From contig JALEOD010000013.1 of the NCBI GenBank assembly GCA_022767345.1, forward strand, positions 1-47,297: DNA of 47,297 nucleotides, in the 5' to 3' direction. Each line of letters starts with the position of its first letter. Within the stretch, counting starts at the first letter, position 1. The notes under the pieces are model-generated. The model ran no database searches and had not been told where the DNA came from. It saw nothing but the letters and a program-made list of their open reading frames with translations. Shown here in pieces: positions 6,887 to 15,151 of the stretch. Position numbers and translations under genes: made by a program. Source of the DNA: Emergencia sp. (GTDB taxonomy: Bacteria; Bacillota; Clostridia; Peptostreptococcales; Anaerovoracaceae).

Positions 6887-9799
6887 ATGGATCGTGCAGC
6901 TGAAAAGATTGCGCAAGGGCTACATTATGGCTTCATCGATAGTGAAACCACGGCTTTGGAGCAGTATGCACCGAGGATCATTGTAAACAACTATAAAGAA
7001 GGGATAAAGGTTTTATCTACCATAGAGGCGGAACTGCGCGAATGCACGGAGTTCTACTTTTCTGTAGCCTTTATCACAAATAGCGGGGTGCAGTCCATCG
7101 TCAATTTGTTGGACATGCTGGAAGCTCAGGGTATAAAAGGTAAAATCATTACTTCCCAGTATCAGAATTTTACGCAGCCAAGGGCGCTGCGGAGACTTTT
7201 AAAATACAAGAATATTGACCTTCGGATTGTGACCGAAGGTAATTTTCATGCAAAAGGATACATTTTCCGAAAGAAAGATGGCACTTTTTCTTTCCTCATT
7301 GGCAGCAGTAATTTAACCCAGAATGCTTTGAGCGAGAATAAGGAATGGAATATTCGTTTGTCGGCCAGTGAGAATGGATTTGCGATGCGCAGCCTGGTTA
7401 AGGAGTTTAAAAACACCTTTAATGAAGCGGAAGTTGTTGACGAAGCGTGGATTCATCGGTATGAGAGAGAATACTACTATGTGAATCGGCTTAGACAAAC
7501 CGCAGACAAGAATCAGCAGCAGGGGCAGGTAATCAGGGTAAATCAAATTACGCCTAATAAAATGCAAAAGGAAGCTTTGGGCGAGTTAGAAAAGCTTCGT
7601 GTGGCGGGTAAGGACAAAGGCTTGCTAATTTCTGCAACCGGAACTGGAAAAACTTATTTGAGTGCTTTTGATGTGCAAAATTTTGCGCCGAAAAAGTTTT
7701 TATTTGTGGTGCACCGTGAAAATATCGCAAGAGCGGCAAGGCGGAGCTTTGAAAATGTGTTGGGGTACAACCTTAATGCCGGTTTTATGCTGGGTAGTAG
7801 TAAGGATTTTGAATGTGACTACATGTTCGCAACCATACAGACCATCTCAAAACCTGACATCATGGAACGCTTTGAGAGAGAGCATTTTGACTATATCGTC
7901 ATCGACGAAGTACACAAAGCTGGTGCCAGCTCTTATCAGAGAATGATTGAGTATTTTCAGCCGGCCTTTTTGCTGGGTATGACCGCAACCCCTGAGCGTA
8001 CCGACGGATTTGATATTTTCAAGACTTTTGATTATAACGTGGCATACGAAATCAGACTGGAGCGGGCGTTAGAAGAAAAAATGTTGACGCCGTTCCATTA
8101 TTTTGGGATTCGCGATTTGTTCATCGATGGTGAAATCATTGATGACTTTACAGAGTTCAATCGTTTAGTCTGTGATGAGCGTGTAGAGAAAATTTTGCAA
8201 GTCGCTGACCACTATGGACACGATGGAGATAGGGTGAAAGGACTAATCTTTTGCAGTAGAAATGAAGAAGCAAAGCGACTGTCGGAAAGCTTTAATTTGC
8301 GGGGCCTAAAGACCATTGCGCTCAGCGGTGCGAATAGTGAAATGGAGCGAGAACAGGCCATTGAGCGGCTGGAAAGCGATGATGATGCGAGTAGGCTGGA
8401 TTACATATTCACGGTTGATATTTTCAATGAAGGAATTGATATTCCTGCGGTCAATCAGATTATTATGTTGCGTCCGACGCAGTCGACGATCATTTTTGTG
8501 CAGCAGTTGGGTAGGGGCTTGCGGAAAGCGACTGGAAAAGAATATCTGACGGTGATTGATTTTATTGGAAATTACAGCAATAATTATCTGATTCCTATCG
8601 CCCTTTACGGTGATCGAACTTATAATAAAGACAACTTGAGAAAACTGATTAGCAATGGCAGCAGCATGATCCCGGGCGCTTCTACTGTGAATTTTGATGA
8701 AGTGACGAAGAAAAAGATTTACGAAGCCATTGATGCAGCTAACTTTAACGACATCAAGTTAATCAAAGAATGCTACCATAATTTGAAATATAAGCTTGGA
8801 AAAATTCCGGCGCTTTTGGATTTTGAACGCTATGGAACGCTGGACGTTTTGCGCATTTTTGACAGCAAATCCCTAGGCTCTTACTATATGTTCCTGAAAA
8901 AATATGAAAAAGATTTTGCGGTGCGGCTGAATGACGTGCAGGAGCAGATGTTGGAATACGTATCAAAGAAATTTGCTTCTGGCAAGCGTCCGCATGAGTT
9001 GGTACTACTCCAAGTGATTATGGAAAAGCGGCATGATGTTTGGGATGCCTTTACTGCCGAACTGCGTGAAAGCTTTGGTATTTCTCTAACCTCATACAGC
9101 AAAGATAATTTGTGGAACTTAATGACAAATCTTTTTGCTACAGGTAGCAATCGGAATACTTACAGCAAATGTGTTTTTCTGGAAGAAAAGGAAAATAAGT
9201 GGTGCATTTCTGCTGCCTTTGCAGAAGCTTTGAGCGATGAGGATTTTGCAAAGATGCTTGCCGAGGTGATTGACTTTGGCTTGCATCGCTGGAGACAAAA
9301 TTATCGGGACACTTATGGCAGCACCAATTTCTGCTTGTATCAAAAATACACCTATGAAGATGTTTGCAGGTTGCTTGAGTGGGATAAAGGTGAGGTTGCG
9401 CTGAATATCGGCGGCTATAAGTATCATGAGAAAACGAAGAGCTTTCCTGTGTTCATCAACTACCATAAAGATGACGCCATCAGCGATACCATTGCTTATG
9501 AGGATGAGTTTATCAGTCCGTCTCATTTGTCGGCGTATTCCAAATCCAAGCGTAAAGTCACCTCCGGCGACGTCGTGACAATTTATCAGGCAAAGGAGCT
9601 TGGCGTGAATATTGAGCTCTTTGTGCGCCGTGATAAGAATGACGCCATTTCGAAAGAGTTTTATTACTTGGGGCCGATTCATGCGGTCGGTGAGCCGGAG
9701 GGCATGGTGATGAAAAACAATGGCCTGGACATTGTCCGGATTCACTATGAGCTGGAAGTCCCTGTGCGAGATGATGTGTATCGGTATATTGTGATGTAA
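6887..9799 (+). CDS. PLD nuclease - superfamily 2 helicase - DUF3427 protein
   Basis: Protein of 970 residues. An N-terminal phospholipase-D-type nuclease domain carries H121-x-K123 and G139-S-S-N142. An SF2 helicase follows: motif I SATGTGKT 249-256, DEVH box 340-343, TAT motif at 366-368, motif VI QQLGRGLR 539-546. The C-terminal 350 residues correspond to the DUF3427 architecture seen with this helicase group. Most PLD enzymes need two HxK motifs, so a dimer is likely. Domain order resembles restriction-type ATP-dependent nucleases. It sits two bases after the Nudix gene and 20 before the small SWIM gene. Predicted to track on and cleave DNA, acting as a defence or repair enzyme; which one is not decidable here. 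Confidence 0.88.
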   Translation: MDRAAEKIAQGLHYGFIDSETTALEQYAPRIIVNNYKEGIKVLSTIEAELRECTEFYFSVAFITNSGVQSIVNLLDMLEAQGIKGKIITSQYQNFTQPRALRRLLKYKNIDLRIVTEGNFHAKGYIFRKKDGTFSFLIGSSNLTQNALSENKEWNIRLSASENGFAMRSLVKEFKNTFNEAEVVDEAWIHRYEREYYYVNRLRQTADKNQQQGQVIRVNQITPNKMQKEALGELEKLRVAGKDKGLLISATGTGKTYLSAFDVQNFAPKKFLFVVHRENIARAARRSFENVLGYNLNAGFMLGSSKDFECDYMFATIQTISKPDIMERFEREHFDYIVIDEVHKAGASSYQRMIEYFQPAFLLGMTATPERTDGFDIFKTFDYNVAYEIRLERALEEKMLTPFHYFGIRDLFIDGEIIDDFTEFNRLVCDERVEKILQVADHYGHDGDRVKGLIFCSRNEEAKRLSESFNLRGLKTIALSGANSEMEREQAIERLESDDDASRLDYIFTVDIFNEGIDIPAVNQIIMLRPTQSTIIFVQQLGRGLRKATGKEYLTVIDFIGNYSNNYLIPIALYGDRTYNKDNLRKLISNGSSMIPGASTVNFDEVTKKKIYEAIDAANFNDIKLIKECYHNLKYKLGKIPALLDFERYGTLDVLRIFDSKSLGSYYMFLKKYEKDFAVRLNDVQEQMLEYVSKKFASGKRPHELVLLQVIMEKRHDVWDAFTAELRESFGISLTSYSKDNLWNLMTNLFATGSNRNTYSKCVFLEEKENKWCISAAFAEALSDEDFAKMLAEVIDFGLHRWRQNYRDTYGSTNFCLYQKYTYEDVCRLLEWDKGEVALNIGGYKYHEKTKSFPVFINYHKDDAISDTIAYEDEFISPSHLSAYSKSKRKVTSGDVVTIYQAKELGVNIELFVRRDKNDAISKEFYYLGPIHAVGEPEGMVMKNNGLDIVRIHYELEVPVRDDVYRYIVM

Positions 9800-9819
9800 T
9801 TGGTAAAGTGAGGAGAAGA

Positions 9820-10260
9820 ATGGGACTGATTGAAACTGCAAGTGGCAATTCTGTTTGGAGAGGCCTGGAGTATTACGAGAAGAAAAAGGTAATTTCCTGG
9901 GAGAGTACAGGTGCGACTACCTATAGCGGAATTGTATCCGGTAGTAACGGAGAAAAATATACAGTTTGTATTGATAAAAAACATCCTAGAAAATCAACCT
10001 GCAATTGTGCGTTTGCAGAAGGACGGAGAGTTGTTTGTAAACATATGATCGCATTATATTTTACGGCAGAGCCGGAAGCTGCGGAGAATTTCCTGAAGCA
10101 GGTTGCTGAGTGGGAGGCAGAGGAAGAAGCTGAACAGAAGAAACATTATGATGATTTGAGAAAATACGTAAAAAGTCTTTCTAAAGTAGAGCTGCAGGAA
10201 CATTTATATAACGCTTTGGTGATGATTGAAGAGATGCAAGATAGGCGCTCGTGGTGGTAA
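9820..10260 (+). CDS. Small SWIM zinc-finger protein
   Basis: Protein of 146 residues from ATG 9820, chosen over the upstream GTG 9808 because AGGAG (9811-9815) lies just before this ATG. It has a SWIM zinc finger C61-x-C63-x9-C73-x-H75, a DNA- or protein-binding module common in bacterial SNF2 helicases. The remainder is Glu-rich and helical. It follows the helicase by 20 bases and is probably the third gene of that operon, perhaps as a targeting subunit. The end MIEEMQDRRSWW looks natural. A SWIM finger also occurs fused to the SNF2 helicase at 40.4 kb, whose first residues resemble this protein. Confidence 0.75.
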   Translation: MGLIETASGNSVWRGLEYYEKKKVISWESTGATTYSGIVSGSNGEKYTVCIDKKHPRKSTCNCAFAEGRRVVCKHMIALYFTAEPEAAENFLKQVAEWEAEEEAEQKKHYDDLRKYVKSLSKVELQEHLYNALVMIEEMQDRRSWW

Positions 10261-10302
10261 ATAGAGGATAACTTGTTTGCTATTTATGATGAATTAATAT
10301 AA

Positions 10303-10371
10303 CAGAAAGTTGTGGTTGCAGATACTAAACAGTTTACAGTAGAGCTAGAGCTATTTTTGAAAAGCATTTAA
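10303..10371 (+). pseudogene. Short orphan coding fragment
   Basis: The frame QKVVVADTKQFTVELELFLK ends at TAA 10371, looks protein-like, has no start codon and is closed upstream by a stop. It appears to be the 3' end of a lost gene. The parent family is not recognised. Confidence 0.3.
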
Positions 10372-10373
10372 CG

Positions 10374-10410
10374 GAGACCATTTTGCGCAGATGCACAAAA
10401 TGGTCTCTTT
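10374..10410 (+). terminator. Terminator of the Nudix/helicase/SWIM operon
   Basis: A perfect 12-bp stem, GAGACCATTTTG (10374-10385) with CAAAATGGTCTC (10396-10407), followed by TTT. It is strong and well placed. Confidence 0.7.
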
Positions 10411-10422
10411 GAGGATACTGCA

Positions 10423-10503
10423 ATGCGAATTGTGGACAAAGAAATTGCAGCAGAGCTAATGGAATTTTCCTTTTCGGACAGCCAAAGTCTAACGGAATGG
10501 TAG
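10423..10503 (+). pseudogene. 26-codon gene remnant
   Basis: An ATG-initiated frame (MRIVDKEIAAELMEFSFSDS...) ends at TAG 10503. It reads like an N-terminal fragment of a real protein but has no ribosome binding site of note and no continuation. With the fragment just upstream it shows that gene loss happened between the helicase operon and the kinase gene. Confidence 0.3.
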
Positions 10504-10551
10504 GAGACAGAACTTTAACGTATTGAACAGATAATCAAACCGGAGGTATGT

Positions 10552-11343
10552 ATGAAACGAAAACCGATCAAACCGGACATTGAGGTATATCCTGAAGCAG
10601 TGACAAATTACATGAAAGATGCTGCGCTTTACGACAGCAGCTGTTCGCCTCAGGCGAAAGTGATTTTTATCGATAGGGACGACGGCTATTTTCTGAAAGA
10701 GTCTGCGGCAGGAACGCTGAAGACGGAAGCGCAGATGACAGCGTATATGCACTCTTTGAAGCTGTCTGAAGAGGTGCTGTATTATGATACATTTCATGGA
10801 AAGGATTACCTATTGAGTCGGCGGGTGCAAGGCGAGGACTGCACCCATCCGGATTATTTGTCAGAGCCTGAAAAGCTTTGCGACACTATGGCGCTGCAGC
10901 TTCGAAGGCTGCATGAAACCGACGGGAAAGGCTGTCCGGTGCAGGATAGAATAACGACGTATACGGAGGCCGTAAAATGCGGATTTGCCGGAAAAAGTTT
11001 TGAGCCGGATTTGTTCAGGGGAATTTGGCAGTTCGACTCCTTTGAAGATGCAAGACGCACTGCAGAGGAGGGCATGCCCCTTTTAAAGAAAGAGGTTCTG
11101 ATTCACGGGGATTATTGCCTGCCTAATATTATCCTGAACAATTGGGAGTTTTCAGGGTATATTGACCTTGACTGCGGCGGCATTGGAGACCGGCACATTG
11201 ATGTGCTTTGGGGAATCTGGACTCTGAATTATAATCTTGGGACCGCCCGGTACACGGAACGCTTTATAGACGCTTACGGTAGGGATTTGATTGAGTCTGA
11301 AAAGTTGAGAATGATTGCTGCTATGGAAATGATTGGAGGATAA
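10552..11343 (+). CDS. Aminoglycoside phosphotransferase (APH)-family kinase
   Basis: Protein of 263 residues, the length of APH(3') enzymes. The Brenner motif HGDYCLPN has catalytic D187 and N192; the Mg-binding aspartate is D205 in YIDLDCGG, followed by GDRHID. This matches the APH(3') arrangement (HGD-x4-N and IDLG-x-x-GxADR). It uses ATP or GTP to phosphorylate a hydroxyl; aminoglycoside resistance is possible, but many such homologues act on other small molecules. ATG 10552 follows GGAGG by five bases. It lies in a patch of gene remnants and may have arrived by transfer. Resistance should not be assumed without a test. Confidence 0.78.
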   Translation: MKRKPIKPDIEVYPEAVTNYMKDAALYDSSCSPQAKVIFIDRDDGYFLKESAAGTLKTEAQMTAYMHSLKLSEEVLYYDTFHGKDYLLSRRVQGEDCTHPDYLSEPEKLCDTMALQLRRLHETDGKGCPVQDRITTYTEAVKCGFAGKSFEPDLFRGIWQFDSFEDARRTAEEGMPLLKKEVLIHGDYCLPNIILNNWEFSGYIDLDCGGIGDRHIDVLWGIWTLNYNLGTARYTERFIDAYGRDLIESEKLRMIAAMEMIGG

Positions 11344-11465
11344 CATCGAAAAAGTACACTTCATCAGATAAAAAGGCTGCTATAAAAGAGGTGTTTTTAC
11401 ACATTGCACAGCGGCATTTCGTGAAGTATAATAATATCAAATCAATTGGAAGGGAGGCGAACTGT

Positions 11466-12560
11466 TTGAAACCATTATCAGGTTACCTGATGTCAGAGGA
11501 CAGAAGAATCGCCACAATTGAAAATGGAGAGATTACCAGTGCTGAGGAGACTTTGTTACCGCTTTATTTAAAAAGGACGAAGGATGTAGAGGGCTGGCTG
11601 GCAAGCCGTGCAATCGACACGCATAGGGCAAATTCACGACTGCTGAAAAAAGTGCTTCGCCTGCGCACAGCTGATGATGCGGAGACAGCACTGTCTGTCA
11701 ACGGTGCGACTATCACGGATACCTATTGGATTTGTCCTGCGAATCAGCCTTTGAATTACGCGGATATTTGCTTTAAAGAAAATTATTTCGATGGACTTGC
11801 TCTCTGCGGTGATCCTGATAGCTTTTCGCTGAGACCTTCCAGAACGCCGGAGCTTACGAATATAGGCAGTTATGAAAAGTGCTGGCGGCAAAAGGATGGC
11901 GTTTGGTGGCTTTACAAAGCAGGTACAATTCAGGAATACTTTTCAGAGCTGTTCATCTGCAGGCTAGGCATAGCGATGGATTTTTCTATGGCGTATTATG
12001 AGATGGACGGAGATTATATCAGAACTAGAGACTTTACAGAGGGTGCTAAAGTGAACTTTGAAACGGCTGACGGTTTTATGGGTGATGATGACGATTACAG
12101 CAGATGTTATGACCAGTTGTGCGAGATGGGCTCGGATTTGAGAGCGGACTATCTGAAAATTCTTTGGCTGGACACCCTTTGCTTTAACATGGATCGCCAC
12201 ACAAAGAATTTTGGTCTGCTTCGGGAAAAAACGACTGGAAGAATTTTGAAAATGGCGCCGAACTATGACAACAATATTGCACTTGTTTCCAGAGGATACA
12301 GTAAGGATGTTACGCGCAGCACTGATGGACTGATTCGATTCTTCCGTGAGTTTGTAGATGAAAATCCGGGCACACGGAAACTGCTTGGCGAAATGGTTCG
12401 CAGTGGTGAAATTCCAATCGTGACAGAAGAGATGATTTTGCGGGTTCTTGCGGAAACGAACGCGCAGCTGCCTGCGGCAGGAGAGAGCAAAATTAATCAG
12501 AATTATGTACGGGAATTTGTTATGAATGGACAAAACCAGCTGCTGGCGATGCTGGAATGA
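11466..12560 (+). CDS. HipA-like serine/threonine kinase, orphan
   Basis: Protein of 364 residues from TTG 11466, chosen because GGGAGG (11452-11457) precedes it by eight bases; the in-frame ATG 11490 lacks such a site. Its C-terminal half carries the HipA kinase catalytic loop N-x-D243-R-H-x-x-N248 and the metal-binding D268 in APNYDNN. The N-terminal LPLYLKRTKDVEGWLASRAI segment is typical of the HipA-like group in Clostridia. No HipB-type HTH antitoxin gene is seen on either side, so it is an orphan or a different regulatory kinase. The open frame extends upstream to 11391 with protein-like sequence, possibly a degenerate 5' extension. It may phosphorylate a translation factor, but that is family inference only. 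Confidence 0.72.
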   Translation: MKPLSGYLMSEDRRIATIENGEITSAEETLLPLYLKRTKDVEGWLASRAIDTHRANSRLLKKVLRLRTADDAETALSVNGATITDTYWICPANQPLNYADICFKENYFDGLALCGDPDSFSLRPSRTPELTNIGSYEKCWRQKDGVWWLYKAGTIQEYFSELFICRLGIAMDFSMAYYEMDGDYIRTRDFTEGAKVNFETADGFMGDDDDYSRCYDQLCEMGSDLRADYLKILWLDTLCFNMDRHTKNFGLLREKTTGRILKMAPNYDNNIALVSRGYSKDVTRSTDGLIRFFREFVDENPGTRKLLGEMVRSGEIPIVTEEMILRVLAETNAQLPAAGESKINQNYVREFVMNGQNQLLAMLE

Positions 12561-13065
12561 TAGCCTGGTAATTTTCTAAGTAAAGTGTAGATTGCGATAT
12601 TAAAAAAGAGACGGAAGCTCTCTGAAAAGACAGCAAAGAGTTTTGCTACAATGCAGCTGCATTTTGAATAAGAAATGAATGAGTGTTTATGCGAAAAGGT
12701 GCAGTAAGACTGGCCATGAAAATATGGAAATCGTTAGCAAGATGTGTTAACATAGAAAAGCAAAGATAAAAACACAAACGCAGAAATCCTTTGCGGGATT
12801 CCTGCAGAGCCGGTAGGTAGTCCGGCCGCACTCCTGCAGAGCGCAGGCAGCAAAGTCGGGCTCAGAAGGAAGCTGAGAAAAAGCGGCAGTTCGCATTGAA
12901 ACTGCAAAAAAAGAAAGAAAGGCATAGAGGCAGGTGACTGTCTCTATGTTTTTATTGTAAGAGAAAATGAAAACCGCAAAAAATGTTAGGCTTTTATTAC
13001 GGAACTTTGATATCCTTAAAACAGATGATAAAACAACCTAGAGCGAAAGGAGGCAACGATAGAAA
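12561..13065. other. 505-bp intergenic stretch with gene debris
   Basis: No intact gene. It contains a remnant at 12842-12937 (listed separately) and other short broken frames such as one starting ATG 12688. A good AAAGGAGG (about 13047-13054) precedes the AraC-HD gene. No clear promoter hexamers were found. Confidence 0.5.
12842..12937 (+). pseudogene. 3' remnant of a YjdF (DUF2992)-like gene
   Basis: The frame ending at TGA 12937 encodes a Lys/Gln/Arg-rich tail, with FALKLQKKKERHRGR as its last residues. This strongly resembles the conserved C-terminus of YjdF-family proteins. The upstream part is interrupted by stops (for example 12818-12820), so only the tail survives. Assignment is from memory of the family's ending, without an alignment. 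Confidence 0.42.
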
Positions 13066-13977
13066 ATGAACCGGAAGACGTTAAACTGCTGTCTGCAATA
13101 CATCGAAAGAAATTTAAAAGAACCGCTAAGTCTGGCGGCAATTGCAGAACACGCAGGTTATTCCGCATATCACTTTTCCAGACTGTTTCAGGAAGAAATG
13201 CGATGTACCGTTATGGAATATGTACGGAAAAGGCGCCTGTATAAAGCGGCAGAGGAAATTCTTAATGGAAAGAAAATTATTGATGCTGCTTATGAGTATG
13301 ACTGGGAATCGCCAAACAGTTTTGCGAGAGCATTTAAGCAAGAATATGGTTTCGCGCCATCGTTTTTAAAGGCAATAAAACTAGGTTTGGTGTTAGAAAA
13401 AGGAAAAGGAGAAACGAAAATGATTACATGTAAGAACATAAGTGAAACCGTAACAAAAGAGCAGTTAATAGAAATTTTAACAGAAACGATGAATGAAAAA
13501 GAAATTGATTATAGTTCCAAAGAACTGGAGAAAATGTTTATGCTGAGTTGTCGGTCTTATGACGGCATGAAAAGATATTCCGGTGTCGAGTACATTACCC
13601 ATCCGCTGCATGTGGCGATTTTACTGGCAGACTTAGAAGCAGAAGAGAAGCTGATTTATGGAGGCATGTTCTGTGATGTATTGAAAAAGGCAGCGGACAA
13701 GGAGCAGTACCTAAAAAACGAACTTCCAAAAGATGTATGGAACTTAGTGAGAAGGGTCAACGACTGTGAAAACATATGCGATGAAACAGACACGGATGTG
13801 CTGCTGATAAAATTGGCAGAGCGGCTTCATAATATGAGAACCATTGAATTTTTACCACAGAACCAAATTGAAAAGAGAGCGCAAGAAACGCTTAACCTTT
13901 TTATGCCTATGGTAAGAAAATTAGGAAATCAAAAGCTTGTTTCTGAACTGAATGATTTGGTGATGAAATATATGTAG
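13066..13977 (+). CDS. AraC-type regulator fused to a RelA/SpoT-like HD domain
   Basis: Protein of 303 residues. Residues 1-105 are a two-HTH AraC/XylS DNA-binding domain. Residues 125-303 resemble the (p)ppGpp-hydrolase HD domain of RelA/SpoT: YITHPLHVA with H179, F-C203-D204 where RelA has HD, and KLAE252-RLHNMRT where RelA has KLADRLHNMRT, then ETLNLFMPM...ELNDL. Of four metal ligands, one His is Cys and one Asp is Glu, so hydrolysis may be impaired and the domain may sense rather than cleave. No synthetase domain is present. ATG 13066 lies twelve bases after AGGAGG, a rather long spacing. The likely role is a transcription factor tied to alarmone or nucleotide status, which is inference. 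Confidence 0.8.
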   Translation: MNRKTLNCCLQYIERNLKEPLSLAAIAEHAGYSAYHFSRLFQEEMRCTVMEYVRKRRLYKAAEEILNGKKIIDAAYEYDWESPNSFARAFKQEYGFAPSFLKAIKLGLVLEKGKGETKMITCKNISETVTKEQLIEILTETMNEKEIDYSSKELEKMFMLSCRSYDGMKRYSGVEYITHPLHVAILLADLEAEEKLIYGGMFCDVLKKAADKEQYLKNELPKDVWNLVRRVNDCENICDETDTDVLLIKLAERLHNMRTIEFLPQNQIEKRAQETLNLFMPMVRKLGNQKLVSELNDLVMKYM

Positions 13978-14051
13978 CGGGCTTTCGGTTATGCTGCATT
14001 TAAAGAGCCATTGGAAATTTTCCGACTTGAGAGTTAAAAGCACTTTAAATA

Positions 14052-14295
14052 GTGAAGCGGCATGAACTTTTTGGCTGGATAAATGGCGTTAAGTGCGGTA
14101 AAATGAAATCAGAAAATTATTTGTCGGCAGTATTAAGGCGGAAAGACAGCAGAAACCTTATAACGGAGCCTGCGATGGTAATTGTGCTAATTGCCGCCTT
14201 ATTACGGCTATCGGTATGGAATGTGGTACGATGGAGGCGGATATCACTACGGCTGTGAATTTGGCGGAAACAAGGATGATGGAAGTAACTGGTGA
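14052..14295 (+). pseudogene. Frameshifted Cys/Gly/Tyr-rich small protein gene
   Basis: Three frames in succession give one sensible protein. From GTG 14052 the frame reads KRHELFGWINGVKCGKMKSE. From about 14145 a second frame reads QKPYNGACDGNCANC. From 14200 a third reads YYGYRYGMWYDGGGYHYGCE and ends at TGA 14295. The second break is explained by loss of one C in the run near 14195 (TGCCGCCT for TGCCCGCCT). Small proteins with a CDGxCxxC...YGYRYGxWYY...GCEFGGN pattern are known in Clostridia as hypotheticals. This copy is disrupted, unless the assembly is wrong. Confidence 0.55.
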
Positions 14296-14319
14296 ATGTT
14301 GGTAAGGAGATACAAGACT

Positions 14320-14973
14320 ATGTTGAGATATTTCAATAAAACTTGCGGCGCGTATATAGAAACTATAGCCGGGCAGGAAAGATTGGCTTACGCAAATCTG
14401 GACGAAATAGATTTTTATGATTTGATTGAAATCTGTAAGAAGGGAGTCTGCCCGGGATCAGAAATCCGGTTTTACGATTTTGAAAACGGGAATGTCTATG
14501 TGCCTTTTGAGAAAAAAAGAAATACTATTTACGGAGTTCCTGTGTATGTAGGCGGCTTTTACTATTTTCTGCAGGGGGATTACGACAAAAAGAAGATTAC
14601 CTTGTATCGTTATCTGCCGGAAGAGGAGCCGGAGGTTGTGACAGTACTAAGCATGAGGGAAGTGCCGCTTTACAATTTGCAGATTATCGGAAGTCCGGTA
14701 CATATTATCAGTGAGGATGAGCGTTTTACGTGTTTCTTTCCGCAAAAATTTTCTTTTCCGAAAAAATCCAATGAGAGTGGGGCTTTCATAGCAGACGGCA
14801 GAGTTTATTTTGATGCTTGGGTTGAGGAAGATTGGGATGAGGAACGAAATCAGCCCGGTGACAGGTATAAATATTATAACATGGTGATTGTCAGGGACTA
14901 TGAAGGAAACATAATTTCTGAAGAAGTGGGCAGTCTGCATCAGGCGGCGGACGGCACATGGTGGATTGCGTAG
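14320..14973 (+). CDS. Hypothetical protein of 217 residues
   Basis: ATG 14320 is preceded by TAAGGAG at ten bases, preferred over the upstream in-frame start at 14296. The product has no signal peptide, membrane segment or motif I recognise. It is rich in Tyr, Phe, Trp and acidic residues, with repeated beta-type segments (VYVPFEKK, VYVGGFYYFLQGDYDK, YYNMVIVRDYEGN), so a beta-propeller or sandwich-like fold is plausible. It ends AADGTWWIA. Neighbours are a broken gene upstream and an orphan coding fragment downstream, so it may be a survivor of a lost island. No function is proposed. Confidence 0.6.
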   Translation: MLRYFNKTCGAYIETIAGQERLAYANLDEIDFYDLIEICKKGVCPGSEIRFYDFENGNVYVPFEKKRNTIYGVPVYVGGFYYFLQGDYDKKKITLYRYLPEEEPEVVTVLSMREVPLYNLQIIGSPVHIISEDERFTCFFPQKFSFPKKSNESGAFIADGRVYFDAWVEEDWDEERNQPGDRYKYYNMVIVRDYEGNIISEEVGSLHQAADGTWWIA

Positions 14974-14974
14974 T

Positions 14975-15097
14975 GGAGAAAACGGTGCGCAGTTTTGGAA
15001 AAATAAGGAGCGGTATCGATTGCAGTTTGAAGATGTGCGTAAATGGTCAAATCTGGTTATGACAAAATCAGGGCACCTCAGTATTTATGGATTTTAG
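14975..15097 (+). pseudogene. Orphan 3' coding fragment
   Basis: The frame GENGAQFWKNKERYRLQFED and on to TAG 15097 reads like a genuine protein end but lacks a start and upstream domain. It begins at the stop of the preceding gene in another frame. The family is not recognised. Confidence 0.35.
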
Positions 15098-15151
15098 AAT
15101 CATTTTGATGAAATAGAGATGTGAAAAACATTTGATGGAAAGGGGTTTTCT

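Noticed and set aside
9119-9841. 240-residue frame on the minus strand inside the helicase gene
   Set aside because: It is antisense to a well-supported coding region with clear motifs and has no recognisable domain.
10552-11343. Calling the APH-like gene a resistance gene
   Set aside because: Catalytic residues are present but many family members phosphorylate other substrates; no close match can be claimed by eye.
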